Assembly (NCBI GenBank): GCA_033722295.1
Contig: JAWVZH010000052.1
Span: 1-17,354 of the forward strand
Source of the DNA: JAWVZH01 sp033722295
GTDB taxonomy: Bacteria > Bacteroidota > Bacteroidia > Chitinophagales > Saprospiraceae
Direction of reading: 5' to 3'
DNA length: 17,354 bases
A program made the position numbers and the translations under genes. The notes below the pieces were generated by a model that was not told the origin of the DNA, made no database searches, and worked only from the letters and a program-made list of their open reading frames with translations. Positions 1 through 8,687 of the stretch are shown piece by piece. Positions within the stretch are counted from its first letter, which is position 1. The number at the start of each line of letters is the position of its first letter.

Positions 1-909
1 AGCGCATTGAGAGTAGCGCGAGGTTACACAGGCAGACAAAAATTCATAAAATTTGCGGGCAACTACCATGGTCATGCAGACCCCTTTCTGGTGAAAGCAG
101 GTTCCGGAGTATTAAGTCTGGCCATACCGGGAAGTCCCGGTGTACCGGAGGGTACGACCCAAAGTACCTTGATCGCAGAATATAATAACCTGGAAAATGT
201 AAGGGATCTCTTCAATGAGTACGGAAGCGAATTGGCTGCCGTCATCCTGGAACCGGTAGCAGGAAATATGGGATGTATTGTTCCGGAACAAGGTTTTCTG
301 GAAGGCTTGAGACAACTGTGTGACGATAATGGCACAGTACTCATCTTTGATGAGGTTATGACCGGATTCAGATTAGCACGAGGAGGAGCATCTGAAATGT
401 TCGATATTACACCGGACCTGGTGACATACGGCAAAGTTATCGGCGGGGGTATGCCTATTGCTGCCTTCGCAGGCAAGAGGGAGGTCATGGAGACTGTAGC
501 ACCCCTGGGACCTGTTTACCAGGCAGGAACCCTGAGCGGCAACCCTGTTGCTGTTGCCTGTGGATTGGCGACTCTTAAACACCTGGATGATTCCTCTGAT
601 ATTTATGAACGATTAGAGAAAACCACGAAAGAGATAAAGGACATCCTGCTTGAAAGGTTTGCGGATCACAAGGTTGCTGTAAACACTATAGGTTCGATGA
701 TCTCCATACACTTTGGCATTGACAAGGCCTCTCATTATGATGATGTTGCCAATGCTGATAATGAAGTGTTCAAACGCCTTTTTCATCATTGTCTGAAAAA
801 TGGCATTTACCTTCCACCATCTCCATTTGAAACATGGTTCATTTCTCAGGCTATTGGAAATAATGAGTTGGAAAAGATGAGGGAGGTCTTCAAGTCATTT
901 GAGTTATAA
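1..909 (+). CDS. hemL: Glutamate-1-semialdehyde 2,1-aminomutase, C-terminal part (5' end outside window)
   Basis: This PLP enzyme converts glutamate-1-semialdehyde to 5-aminolevulinate in the C5 route to heme; it is cytoplasmic. The frame is open from base 1 (S-A-L-R-V-A-R-G), so the start lies outside the window. An apparent ATG/TTG start near base 7 would be internal. About 302 codons are present; family members are about 430 residues, so roughly 130 are missing. Visible family signatures are the YHGHAD segment, the DEVMTGFR block (PLP-contacting Asp at codon 117), the YGKVIGGGMP block with the Schiff-base lysine at codon 145, and the QAGTLSGNP block. The C-terminal stretch NADNEVFKRLFHHCLKNGIY followed by PPSPFETWF is typical of HemL rather than of other class III aminotransferases. 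It converges on the regulator gene with 15 bases between the stop codons. It is a housekeeping gene, not functionally tied to the glycan locus. Confidence 0.95.
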   Translation, partial: SALRVARGYTGRQKFIKFAGNYHGHADPFLVKAGSGVLSLAIPGSPGVPEGTTQSTLIAEYNNLENVRDLFNEYGSELAAVILEPVAGNMGCIVPEQGFLEGLRQLCDDNGTVLIFDEVMTGFRLARGGASEMFDITPDLVTYGKVIGGGMPIAAFAGKREVMETVAPLGPVYQAGTLSGNPVAVACGLATLKHLDDSSDIYERLEKTTKEIKDILLERFADHKVAVNTIGSMISIHFGIDKASHYDDVANADNEVFKRLFHHCLKNGIYLPPSPFETWFISQAIGNNELEKMREVFKSFEL

Positions 910-924
910 CTTTTCAACGCCGGG

Positions 925-3789
925 CTAGAAGTTCATAATGAATTCTGTGAGATTCTCACCGGAATCGAGGTTCATCTTTTTCCTAAGCCGGTATCGGTAT
1001 GCCTCTACAGATCGGATAGAAACATTGAGAAGATTGGCGATCTCCTTTGTGGAGAGGTTCATCCTGAGGTAGGTACAGATCTTCAGATCTTTATTGCTGA
1101 GGTCAGGAAATTGCTTTTTAAGGTTATCGATAAAGTTCTGATCATACCGATTGAAATGGTACATGAGCTGTTCCCATTGATCGTCAGTCGTATTTTCATA
1201 TTTTATCATTCGGATGATCCGTTTCAAAGCACGGCTCGTGGACTCATCCTTTGATTTTTTAGATAATTCAGAGATCATCGAACGGATCCTGGAGAAAGAT
1301 TCCTGCTTTTGAGCGAGGTGTACGGTCGAAGAGATCAATTCCCTTTTCTTGTGTTCAAGTTCGGCAAGTATCTTTTCATTCGTAAGGGCTTCGATCTTCT
1401 TTTCGGACCTGTTCACAGTTTGAGCGACTTCTTCCACGAGGTCCTTATACCGTTTGCGTGAGTAAATCATGTAGAATCCGATTGGCATCAGGATCAGGCA
1501 GACCATAAATATCCTGAAGGTGACCGTGTGATACCACGGAGTTGTTATAGTGAATGCGAAACTGGTAGACTTCACTATGTTGTCATTGTTCTTGCACTCC
1601 AGATGAAAAATATAATCCCCGTAGGATAGATCGGTAAACTCCTTGGAGGTCAATGCCGACCAGTCTGACCACGTTTCCTCCGCTCCCTCCAGCTTCCATC
1701 TGTATTGAATATCTCCTGTATACTGAGTTTCAGTAGAAGTGTAGTCGATCTTGATATTGTTGAGTTTATATGGAATGACATATGACGGATCTTCATCATC
1801 TGCATGCCTGGGTCCAAAGCCGCCATATATCGATTCATGATAATTTCTGCCGATGGAAACATCGGTGAGAATGACGGAGAAGGACGTATCCCGTTGTAGC
1901 CCCTTCCGGGGATCATAATGCAGGCAACCGTGGATAGTGGGAATGAAAACGTTTCTTTCGTCATGAAAATACATTTTCTCCCAGCCTGCATTCAACAGTG
2001 TGAATATCTGCGGATATTCCTGGTCCTTGATATGGATGTTAAGCCCCTCTTCGATGAATCGCATCACACCAATTCTTTTATTGGTAATGTACCAAACCTC
2101 TCCTGAAGGGCTTTCAAATAAACGCCGGACCTTCTCATCAGGGTCAAAGAGCGCCGTCCAGCCTTCATCCAGTTGAAATATTCCCAAACTGTCGTCATAA
2201 GTATAGATGCCGGCCTCTGCACATACGAGTACCTCATTCCTGACCTTAAAGACATGATTTTGCAAGGTAGAAGGCAGGCCATTATCTCCTTTTGGGAAAC
2301 TTTCGGTTTTGATATTTTGGCCCGATCTATCATATCTGAATACCCCATGATAGGGATGCGACATCCATATCACGTCTCCTTCAATAGCTATGAATCTTGA
2401 GGACTCATCTAGTCCACCGAGAGGTGGTGAGAGCCTTGGTCCGCTTGGAGTTATCCGTAGTTTCCTGATGCCTTCATAAGTGCCAGCCAGATAAGTGCCC
2501 TTTTCTAAGGGGTCCTCCAAAAGCATCCAGAAGCCCAGGTCACTTACTATCTTTTGAACTTCATTTTCATGAATACGGAATAAGCCACGCGCGTGGCTGA
2601 GAAAAAGCTCACCGTAGCAATGATCTATACCCCATGCCTGACCACTTGTGCCGGCCATAACCGATGGCCTGGAGTCAGACTCAGCATGGTGGAGACCATC
2701 GGCCAGAGGATGTCGAAACAGGCCAAGGCTATTTACCAAATAGAAATATTCATTGTCAATTATTGCATCAAAGGCTGTTGACTCGAGGTCACCGTGCGGT
2801 AATATCCGGGAGAATGGTGAATTACTCATGATCTGAGCAATGCCGTTGGAATGTCCGCTCCATAAGTTCTTATCCACATCTTTGAAGAGGCATATGACAT
2901 TATTAGTCGGGAGGCCGTCGTCTTTATTAAGTTGATACATAAAACTCCCCTTTCCATTGAAGAAGAGAATACCCGATTGCACTGTGCTGACGGCTATCAG
3001 ATTATCGTCCACCGTGCTGATATTGGTGACCTGGGCCACATCGGAATAAGGAGAAGGCAGCCTGTTCCATCTTTCCAATTCATCACCTTTGAATTGCCAG
3101 ATCTCACCGGACTCCGTACATAGAAGCCTTCCACCATTTGATAATGGGGCATCTCCCGTGATCAGCTGACCCCCGAGTAAATCGGAAAACGGCTTGAGAG
3201 ATTTATTTTCTTTATCCAGTTGAAATAGAACTCCGTCATCGTTCTGTGCGAAAATAGTGCTGTCTTGTCTGCAAATGAAGACCAGTCGCTCGCTATCTAA
3301 AACCCGAACCTCATTTCTGGTTTTCCAGAATAACTTGAAGGAAGACCGCCAGTACAGCTCATCCTCATTCAGGATGACCTGCCATACATCATCGAAGTTC
3401 TGGTGCCTCTGCGGGATGTCCTCGAGGAAAGAAGTGAACGACAATTTCCCGGAGCTGTCCGGACTGAAGTAGCCGACCTCATTTTGTCCGCCGACATAGA
3501 CCTTATTTTTATTGTTTACCTCCAGCGCCCTGGCAATTGTTTTGTTCGGAAGACGGTACAATTGCCAGTTGCTCCCATTGAAGATCAACAGGCCATCGTT
3601 ATTGGCAAAATACATTCTGCCGGCGCTATCTTGAACGATATCCCAGTTCTGTGTTCCGGCCCCATATTGCAGTTTTTCAAAAGATCTTACGACTGGCAAG
3701 CCTGAAAACTGACCGTATGAAGACATTTGGCATAGAAAACATGCACAAACGAACAACATTATCGACCTTAAGCTATTGAGGTCTATCAT
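925..3789 (-). CDS. SusR-like membrane-spanning regulator: periplasmic propeller sensor, Y_Y_Y domain, TM helix, LuxR-type HTH
   Basis: Predicted one-component transcription regulator of 954 residues. Seen in sequence: a signal peptide at about 1-26 (hydrophobic LFVCACFL, then SSYG); a long beta-rich region (about 30-660) with repeats of the two-component regulator propeller type (e.g. DIVQDSAGRMYFANNDGLLI and NVICLFKDVDKNLWSGHSNG); a Y_Y_Y-like beta-sandwich at about 690-752; one TM helix at about 757-776 followed by SRKRYK; a charged coiled coil at about 780-840; and a C-terminal helix-turn-helix at about 912-939 (LSTKEIANLLNVSIRSVEAY), typical of LuxR/GerE. No histidine-kinase H-box, HATPase or receiver domain is visible, unlike hybrid two-component PUL regulators. 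Family knowledge: proteins of this layout regulate polysaccharide utilization in Bacteroidota. It is divergent from the susC-type gene, so control of that cluster and of itself is inferred. The ATG at 3789 places the hydrophobic core correctly; an ATG at 3759 (residue 11) is a possible alternative. Confidence 0.85.
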   Translation of the reverse strand: MIDLNSLRSIMLFVCACFLCQMSSYGQFSGLPVVRSFEKLQYGAGTQNWDIVQDSAGRMYFANNDGLLIFNGSNWQLYRLPNKTIARALEVNNKNKVYVGGQNEVGYFSPDSSGKLSFTSFLEDIPQRHQNFDDVWQVILNEDELYWRSSFKLFWKTRNEVRVLDSERLVFICRQDSTIFAQNDDGVLFQLDKENKSLKPFSDLLGGQLITGDAPLSNGGRLLCTESGEIWQFKGDELERWNRLPSPYSDVAQVTNISTVDDNLIAVSTVQSGILFFNGKGSFMYQLNKDDGLPTNNVICLFKDVDKNLWSGHSNGIAQIMSNSPFSRILPHGDLESTAFDAIIDNEYFYLVNSLGLFRHPLADGLHHAESDSRPSVMAGTSGQAWGIDHCYGELFLSHARGLFRIHENEVQKIVSDLGFWMLLEDPLEKGTYLAGTYEGIRKLRITPSGPRLSPPLGGLDESSRFIAIEGDVIWMSHPYHGVFRYDRSGQNIKTESFPKGDNGLPSTLQNHVFKVRNEVLVCAEAGIYTYDDSLGIFQLDEGWTALFDPDEKVRRLFESPSGEVWYITNKRIGVMRFIEEGLNIHIKDQEYPQIFTLLNAGWEKMYFHDERNVFIPTIHGCLHYDPRKGLQRDTSFSVILTDVSIGRNYHESIYGGFGPRHADDEDPSYVIPYKLNNIKIDYTSTETQYTGDIQYRWKLEGAEETWSDWSALTSKEFTDLSYGDYIFHLECKNNDNIVKSTSFAFTITTPWYHTVTFRIFMVCLILMPIGFYMIYSRKRYKDLVEEVAQTVNRSEKKIEALTNEKILAELEHKKRELISSTVHLAQKQESFSRIRSMISELSKKSKDESTSRALKRIIRMIKYENTTDDQWEQLMYHFNRYDQNFIDNLKKQFPDLSNKDLKICTYLRMNLSTKEIANLLNVSIRSVEAYRYRLRKKMNLDSGENLTEFIMNF

Positions 3790-3962
3790 TGACCTTATTT
3801 ACCGTTTTGAGTAGTAAGTGAGTAGTATAACAAGCTTAAAAATAGGACTTTACACTGATGAGTGAGTGTTTTTATAGAGGAGATTATTTAGAAACTGTGT
3901 AGGAACGAAATAATTTAGACGCACCTTATTAACAAGGATGCTATTGCTTTCAAAATGTGAAT
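3790..3962. promoter_or_regulatory. Divergent intergenic promoter region between regulator and susC-type gene
   Basis: This 173-base AT-rich gap separates the two divergent starts, so it must hold promoters for both directions. I did not find a clear Bacteroidetes TTTG/TAnnTTTG promoter pair in either direction. On the minus strand TATACT (3829-3824) could be a -10 element about 28 bases upstream of the regulator ATG. Short direct repeats lie across that element and are listed separately. Promoter positions are tentative. Confidence 0.5.
3809..3867. repeat. Helically phased short direct repeats, candidate operator
   Basis: The octamer GAGTAGTA occurs perfectly at 3809-3816 and 3820-3827, an 11-base period. 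The overlapping heptamer AGTGAGT occurs at 3817-3823 and again at 3861-3867, exactly 44 bases (four times 11) apart. Spacing by whole helical turns on one DNA face is typical of binding sites for dimeric or oligomeric activators, and LuxR-type HTH proteins bind repeated half-sites. The location between the regulator and its presumed target fits. The words are short and AT-rich, so chance occurrence is possible. Confidence 0.35.
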
Positions 3963-6900
3963 ATGATTAAAACCATTAGCTCGATTGCTGTTGCCATGTG
4001 CTTCCTGGCCGGAGCAACTGCCCAGATCAATCAATATCAGGGCTTCGTATATGATGCATCAGATTCTTTGGCTATGATCGGTGTTAATATCTCTGTAAAG
4101 GGTACAGGGAATGGCACCGTGACCGATGAAAATGGCAGATTCATTCTCAATGCTCAGGTTGGGCAGGTTCTGGTATTCTCTTCCATTGGATACCAGACCA
4201 TTGAAAAGACTTTGAAACAACAACCCAGAGATTTTGAGGTCTATATGCAGTTTGGAAATAAGGCGATCGATGAGGTCGTCGTCATTGGATATGGCGTACA
4301 GAAGAAGCGTGTTGCAACGGGAGCTATAGAGAGTCTTTCCAGTGAGGATATACAGGGCTTTCAATTTCAGGACGTTCAGTCAGGTATCGAAGGCCAGGTT
4401 TCAGGACTAATAGTAAGTGAAGCCTCTGGTCAACCTGGGTCGGCCAAATCTATACTTATCCGAGGTGTAGGTACCAATGGTGATAATTCGCCTTTATTTC
4501 TGGTTGACGGACTTCAGGTTTCAAGCATAGATAATATTAATCCTGAGGACATAGAGTCTATAGATGTTCTTAAGGATGCGGCATCCACTGCTATTTACGG
4601 AGCAAGGGCGGCCAATGGCGTAATTATAATCACCACCAAGAAGGGAAGCAAGGAGGGCTCTTCCATAACCTATGACGGCTTTTATTCAGTATCACAACCA
4701 TGGCGTCAACCGGAAATGCTGAATGCATCTGACTACATCGCCCTGACTAGAGAGAAATTTGAGAGAGGAGGCCAGTCATCGGCATTGGAATCCCTTGGTT
4801 TCCCTGAGGCGGGTGATGAAACGCCTAACACAAATTGGATGGACCAGATATTTGAGCCTGCGACGCTTCAAAGTCACAGTCTCAGTATTAGCGCAAGAAA
4901 CCTATTTGCATCCCTTGAATACTGGGATCAGAATGGTGTGATCGGCGGAGATAAATCCAATTACAAAAGATATTCCCTCCGACTCAATTCTGACAAGGAT
5001 ATCAACAAGTTCATCACCATCGGGGAAAATCTCTATATCAACCGTGTAGAGAACAATCAGATCGCAGAGAACAATGCATTCGGCACGGCCATTGTTGACG
5101 CGTTTGCGTATGATCCCATTACTGAGGTTTACGACGAATCCACACAATATGGATTTGCGCAATCTGAATGGGTGCAGAAGGAATATATCAATCCTCTGAG
5201 CAGATTATTCATACAAAACCTTGATGGTCATGCTGACCAGATCCAGGGCAACTTTTATCTGGACATAAAGCCGACGGATAATCTGAGATTCAGGTCTGAC
5301 ATAGGCGTGGATTACACCTGGTCCAAGTCCAGGCAATTCGTTCCGGATTATAGATTCCACAGTGCCTTTGTTAATCCGATGAATGATATTGTTCAGAACG
5401 CGGGTTATGGTGAGGTCTTCCAGTGGGAGAACTACATGAATTACAATAGAGAGCTTGACAAGCACAGCTTTGACCTCGTTGCCGGTATGTCTTACAGAGA
5501 AGCCAACAGTCAGTGGTTAGGGGGCAGCTCGGCTTCAATACCGGACGAGGTTAAGCTCAATCCTGACTGGTGGTACCTGGACGCAGGAGAGGATACAACA
5601 GATCTGGCATTCGGAAGTGCTAATGTCGAATACGCATTGATAAGTTACTACGGCCGGCTGCTATACGATTTCGATGATCGTTATCTCTTCAGTTTTACGC
5701 TGAGAAGAGATGGATCCTCCAACTTTGGATCTGCCAACCGATGGGGAGTGTTCCCATCATTTTCTGCGGGCTGGGTGGTGACGGATGAACCATTTGTTGA
5801 CTTTGGCGTGGTCAATTTTATGAAATTACGAGCCAGTTGGGGTGTTAATGGTAACGACAGGATACCGGCTCTGGCCTACGCTGCAACTATAGAACGATCT
5901 TTTACCTATCCGGTAGGTGTACCACAATCGATAATTACAGGAGCCACCCTGGCGACTCCGCCCAATCCGGATATCAAATGGGAAGAGAGTAAGCAATTTG
6001 ATATAGGAATGGAAATAGGCCTCTGGGAGGATCAGCTCCGGGCGGAATTCGACTATTACGAAAAGAGAACCACCGATCTTTTGATGAGTCAGATCATACC
6101 CGGTTACATAGGCGCGACCAATAATCCCACAAGTAACCTTGGAGAGATAAGTAATAAAGGAGTTGAGGCAAGTATTACCTACCGGGCGAACATTGGACAA
6201 GTGCGGCTGTCAACTACCCTGAATTATACCCATTTCAGAAATAACGTCGAAGAGGTCGCTGGCGACGCGGGATTTATCCAGGGATGGAACTGGCCTGTAA
6301 GAAATACGGCGATCACCAGAATGTCAGAAGGGCAACCGGTGGGACACTTTGTAGGGTTGAAGACCGATGGCATATTCAGAGACCAATCAGAGATCTTCAG
6401 TCATATCAATTCTCAGGGAGAACTACTTCAACCACGCGCAAAACCCGGTGATCTGAGATTTGTGGATGTGAATGGAGATGGAGTGATAGATACGGATGAC
6501 TTCACAAATATCGGCTCTCCATGGCCGGATCACGTACTGGGTCTTCAAGCAAGTCTAAGTTATAAAGGATTTGATATTAGCATGATCTTTTCTTCCCAGA
6601 TCGGCCATGATATATATAGAACGTACGAAAGATCAGATGTTTCATATACCAATTATCAGACCTTCTGGAAGGACAGATGGACGGAAGATAATGTTAATGC
6701 TGAGTTACCGAGACTTGTGTCCACTGATCCCAACGGTAACCAGAGGCCTTCGGATTTTTACGTTGAAGATGGTTCCTTCCTAAGGTTGAAGAATCTTCAA
6801 ATGGGATATTCATTGCCATCGGATCTCCTCGACAGGTTTAATATCAAAGGATTGAGAATTTATATAACGGCCCAGAACGTGTTTACTGTGACGGAATATC

Positions 6901-7013
6901 GCGGTTTCGATCCGGAGATAGGAACGACGGGCTGGATCCTGGATACCGGCATAGACAAAGGTTTTTATCCGTCCAACCGCACCTTTGGCGGGGGACTGAA
7001 AGTGACTTTATAA
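3963..7013 (+). CDS. SusC/RagA-type TonB-dependent outer-membrane glycan transporter
   Basis: Outer-membrane channel of 1016 residues that imports oligosaccharides using TonB energy together with its SusD-type lid. Seen in sequence: signal peptide 1-21 ending in GATAQ; a CarboxypepD_reg-like domain at about 26-97 (NISVKGTGNGTVTDENGRF, SSIGYQ); the SusC-typical DEVVVIGYG segment at about 103-111; a plug domain at about 112-228 (ILIRGVGTNGDNSPLFLVDG, IESIDVLKDAASTAIYGARA, GVIIITTKKG); and a long 22-strand-type barrel ending in RTFGGGLKVTL. A VNGDGVIDTDDF loop near the C-terminal third is common in the family. Length is normal for SusC. The ATG at 3963 is preferred; an in-frame GTG at 3957 would only add two residues. 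It is the first gene of the plus-strand locus, seven bases before the susD-type gene. Substrate (beta-1,3-glucan) is inferred from the GH16 and GH3 neighbours, not from this protein. Confidence 0.95.
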   Translation: MIKTISSIAVAMCFLAGATAQINQYQGFVYDASDSLAMIGVNISVKGTGNGTVTDENGRFILNAQVGQVLVFSSIGYQTIEKTLKQQPRDFEVYMQFGNKAIDEVVVIGYGVQKKRVATGAIESLSSEDIQGFQFQDVQSGIEGQVSGLIVSEASGQPGSAKSILIRGVGTNGDNSPLFLVDGLQVSSIDNINPEDIESIDVLKDAASTAIYGARAANGVIIITTKKGSKEGSSITYDGFYSVSQPWRQPEMLNASDYIALTREKFERGGQSSALESLGFPEAGDETPNTNWMDQIFEPATLQSHSLSISARNLFASLEYWDQNGVIGGDKSNYKRYSLRLNSDKDINKFITIGENLYINRVENNQIAENNAFGTAIVDAFAYDPITEVYDESTQYGFAQSEWVQKEYINPLSRLFIQNLDGHADQIQGNFYLDIKPTDNLRFRSDIGVDYTWSKSRQFVPDYRFHSAFVNPMNDIVQNAGYGEVFQWENYMNYNRELDKHSFDLVAGMSYREANSQWLGGSSASIPDEVKLNPDWWYLDAGEDTTDLAFGSANVEYALISYYGRLLYDFDDRYLFSFTLRRDGSSNFGSANRWGVFPSFSAGWVVTDEPFVDFGVVNFMKLRASWGVNGNDRIPALAYAATIERSFTYPVGVPQSIITGATLATPPNPDIKWEESKQFDIGMEIGLWEDQLRAEFDYYEKRTTDLLMSQIIPGYIGATNNPTSNLGEISNKGVEASITYRANIGQVRLSTTLNYTHFRNNVEEVAGDAGFIQGWNWPVRNTAITRMSEGQPVGHFVGLKTDGIFRDQSEIFSHINSQGELLQPRAKPGDLRFVDVNGDGVIDTDDFTNIGSPWPDHVLGLQASLSYKGFDISMIFSSQIGHDIYRTYERSDVSYTNYQTFWKDRWTEDNVNAELPRLVSTDPNGNQRPSDFYVEDGSFLRLKNLQMGYSLPSDLLDRFNIKGLRIYITAQNVFTVTEYRGFDPEIGTTGWILDTGIDKGFYPSNRTFGGGLKVTL

Positions 7014-7020
7014 TATATCA

Positions 7021-8661
7021 ATGATGAAACTCGAGATTAAAAATATCAAAAGATCTGTTGCGCTTTCACTGATGCTGATACTGGCACTCGGTTGCAATCC
7101 TGATCGCCTGGAAGTGGATCCTGTAGGAGAGTTTTTATCAGAGAACTTCCTGGTTTCTGAAGAACAGGTTTATTCAGCTCTTATAGCCGCCTATGATCCC
7201 ATGGGATGGTCGATGGCATTCGGTCAGTGGATTTCAACCACTATGTATGGTGAGGTACGCTCTGATAATGCCAATGCGGGAGGAGACCTCTCCAATAATG
7301 ACCAACCTGGATGGCAGGAACTGGACGACTTTAATAATAACAACACAAATACCGTTACGCATCCGATATACAGGAGATGCTATATCGGTATCTTTCGGTC
7401 TAATCTGGTGATCAATAACGTAGAGCTCGAATCACCGACCATCGACAGGTATATCGCTGAAGCGAAGTTCCTCAGAGCGTATTATCACTATGAATTATTC
7501 AAGTTCTTCGGACCCATTCCAGTAGTGACGGACTTACTTGCTCCGGGGGATGTAAACCTTGAAAGGAATACCATGACGGAGGTCATGACCTCTGTTGTGA
7601 GCGATCTGGAAGCGGCCATTGAACTCTTACCTGTAAGTGTTTCTGCTAATGAATTTGGCAGGGCTTCAAAGGGTATGGCCCAGGCATTGCTGGCTGAGGC
7701 ATTAATTTTTTGGGCCGACCTTGACAATGATAACCCTACACGTTTCGCACAGGCTGCCGACCTCTTAAGAGAGGTTGTCAATTCTGGTGTTTACCAGCTT
7801 GAAGATGACATGAGAGATCTGTATGCGTTGGGTGCCAAGGGCTCAGTGGAATCGGTCTTTGAGATACAGCATTCCAATTTGTATCCAAGTGATTGGTCGT
7901 GGTTTGAGGGTATCGATGGCAATGGTCTTGTGCAACTGTGTGGTGTTCGGGGACTTTGTGCCGATCATCCGTTTTTAGAGGCTGGATGGGGTTTTATGCT
8001 GCCGACCCAGGATCTTTACGACCACTATCTCGATGATGACCTTTTCCGGCGCAGTGCTGCTATAATTTCAGTTGCAGACCTTGAAGAGGACATCGAAGAG
8101 GCGAATATTACAACTTGTCCTGTCGTTGTTGATGTGACACAGTCAAATCCGGTTGATTACACCGGATACTGGCAGGGAAAGATCAATAATTATAAAGGTT
8201 ACGAAGGCAATAATGTGAATGGTGGAGATCCTAACCTCACCAAAGATGCCAATACATATGTTATTCGATATGCTGAAGTTCTCCTCCTCCTTGCGGAGGC
8301 TGTTCACCGTTCCGGCCAATCGGATGCCGAGGCTATGGGTTATATCGATCAGGTCCGTGAAAGGGCGGCTGGCCCTGGTGATAATACGGGTAATTTCAGA
8401 ACAGCTCAGGAAGTAATGAATGAGGAGGGCTGGGATCTAATGGAACTCATATGGTATGAGAGAAGAGCTGAACTGGCTATGGAAGGCGATCGTTGGTTTG
8501 ACCTCGTAAGGTCTGGTCGTGCTACTGCGTCTCTGTTTGAAGGAGACCCTATCCGAGAAAACAATTTTGATGAAGATGATCTATGGTTGCCGATTTCATT
8601 TGAAGAAACATCGGTAGCTCCAAGATTAACAACATATCCCGATCCGAGTCTATTTAATTGA
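7021..8661 (+). CDS. SusD/RagB-type surface glycan-binding lipoprotein
   Basis: Lipoprotein of 546 residues that caps the SusC channel and binds the glycan at the cell surface. Seen in sequence: a signal peptide with lipobox LALGC, lipidated Cys25; an N-terminal SusD-like domain with the FLVSEEQVYSALIAAYDP helix and the FLRAYYHYELFKFFGPIPVV segment characteristic of TPR-containing SusD proteins; and a C-terminal RagB/SusD domain with YVIRYAEVLLLLAEA near 413 and ELIWYERRAELAMEGDRWFD near 477. Length is usual for the family. It follows susC by seven bases, so co-transcription is nearly certain. Two consecutive ATG codons (7021 and 7024) could both serve as the start. Aromatic residues likely to contact glucan cannot be picked out from sequence alone. 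Confidence 0.95.
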   Translation: MMKLEIKNIKRSVALSLMLILALGCNPDRLEVDPVGEFLSENFLVSEEQVYSALIAAYDPMGWSMAFGQWISTTMYGEVRSDNANAGGDLSNNDQPGWQELDDFNNNNTNTVTHPIYRRCYIGIFRSNLVINNVELESPTIDRYIAEAKFLRAYYHYELFKFFGPIPVVTDLLAPGDVNLERNTMTEVMTSVVSDLEAAIELLPVSVSANEFGRASKGMAQALLAEALIFWADLDNDNPTRFAQAADLLREVVNSGVYQLEDDMRDLYALGAKGSVESVFEIQHSNLYPSDWSWFEGIDGNGLVQLCGVRGLCADHPFLEAGWGFMLPTQDLYDHYLDDDLFRRSAAIISVADLEEDIEEANITTCPVVVDVTQSNPVDYTGYWQGKINNYKGYEGNNVNGGDPNLTKDANTYVIRYAEVLLLLAEAVHRSGQSDAEAMGYIDQVRERAAGPGDNTGNFRTAQEVMNEEGWDLMELIWYERRAELAMEGDRWFDLVRSGRATASLFEGDPIRENNFDEDDLWLPISFEETSVAPRLTTYPDPSLFN

Positions 8662-8687
8662 ATTTTATCAACATGAAATATTAAATC

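Noticed and set aside
72..488. 138-codon open frame on the minus strand across hemL
   Set aside because: Antisense shadow of a conserved coding region; no family resemblance.
3849..3877. Sigma70-like promoter TTTACA with TTATAG after 17 bases, upstream of the susC-type gene
   Set aside because: Bacteroidota sigma factors use a different -33/-7 pattern, and the -10 match is poor. Not strong enough to list.
3938..3970. Ten-codon leader-like reading frame (MLLLSKCEYD) overlapping the susC-type start
   Set aside because: It has no spaced ribosome binding site, no regulatory codon run and no attenuator hairpin. Chance is sufficient to explain it.
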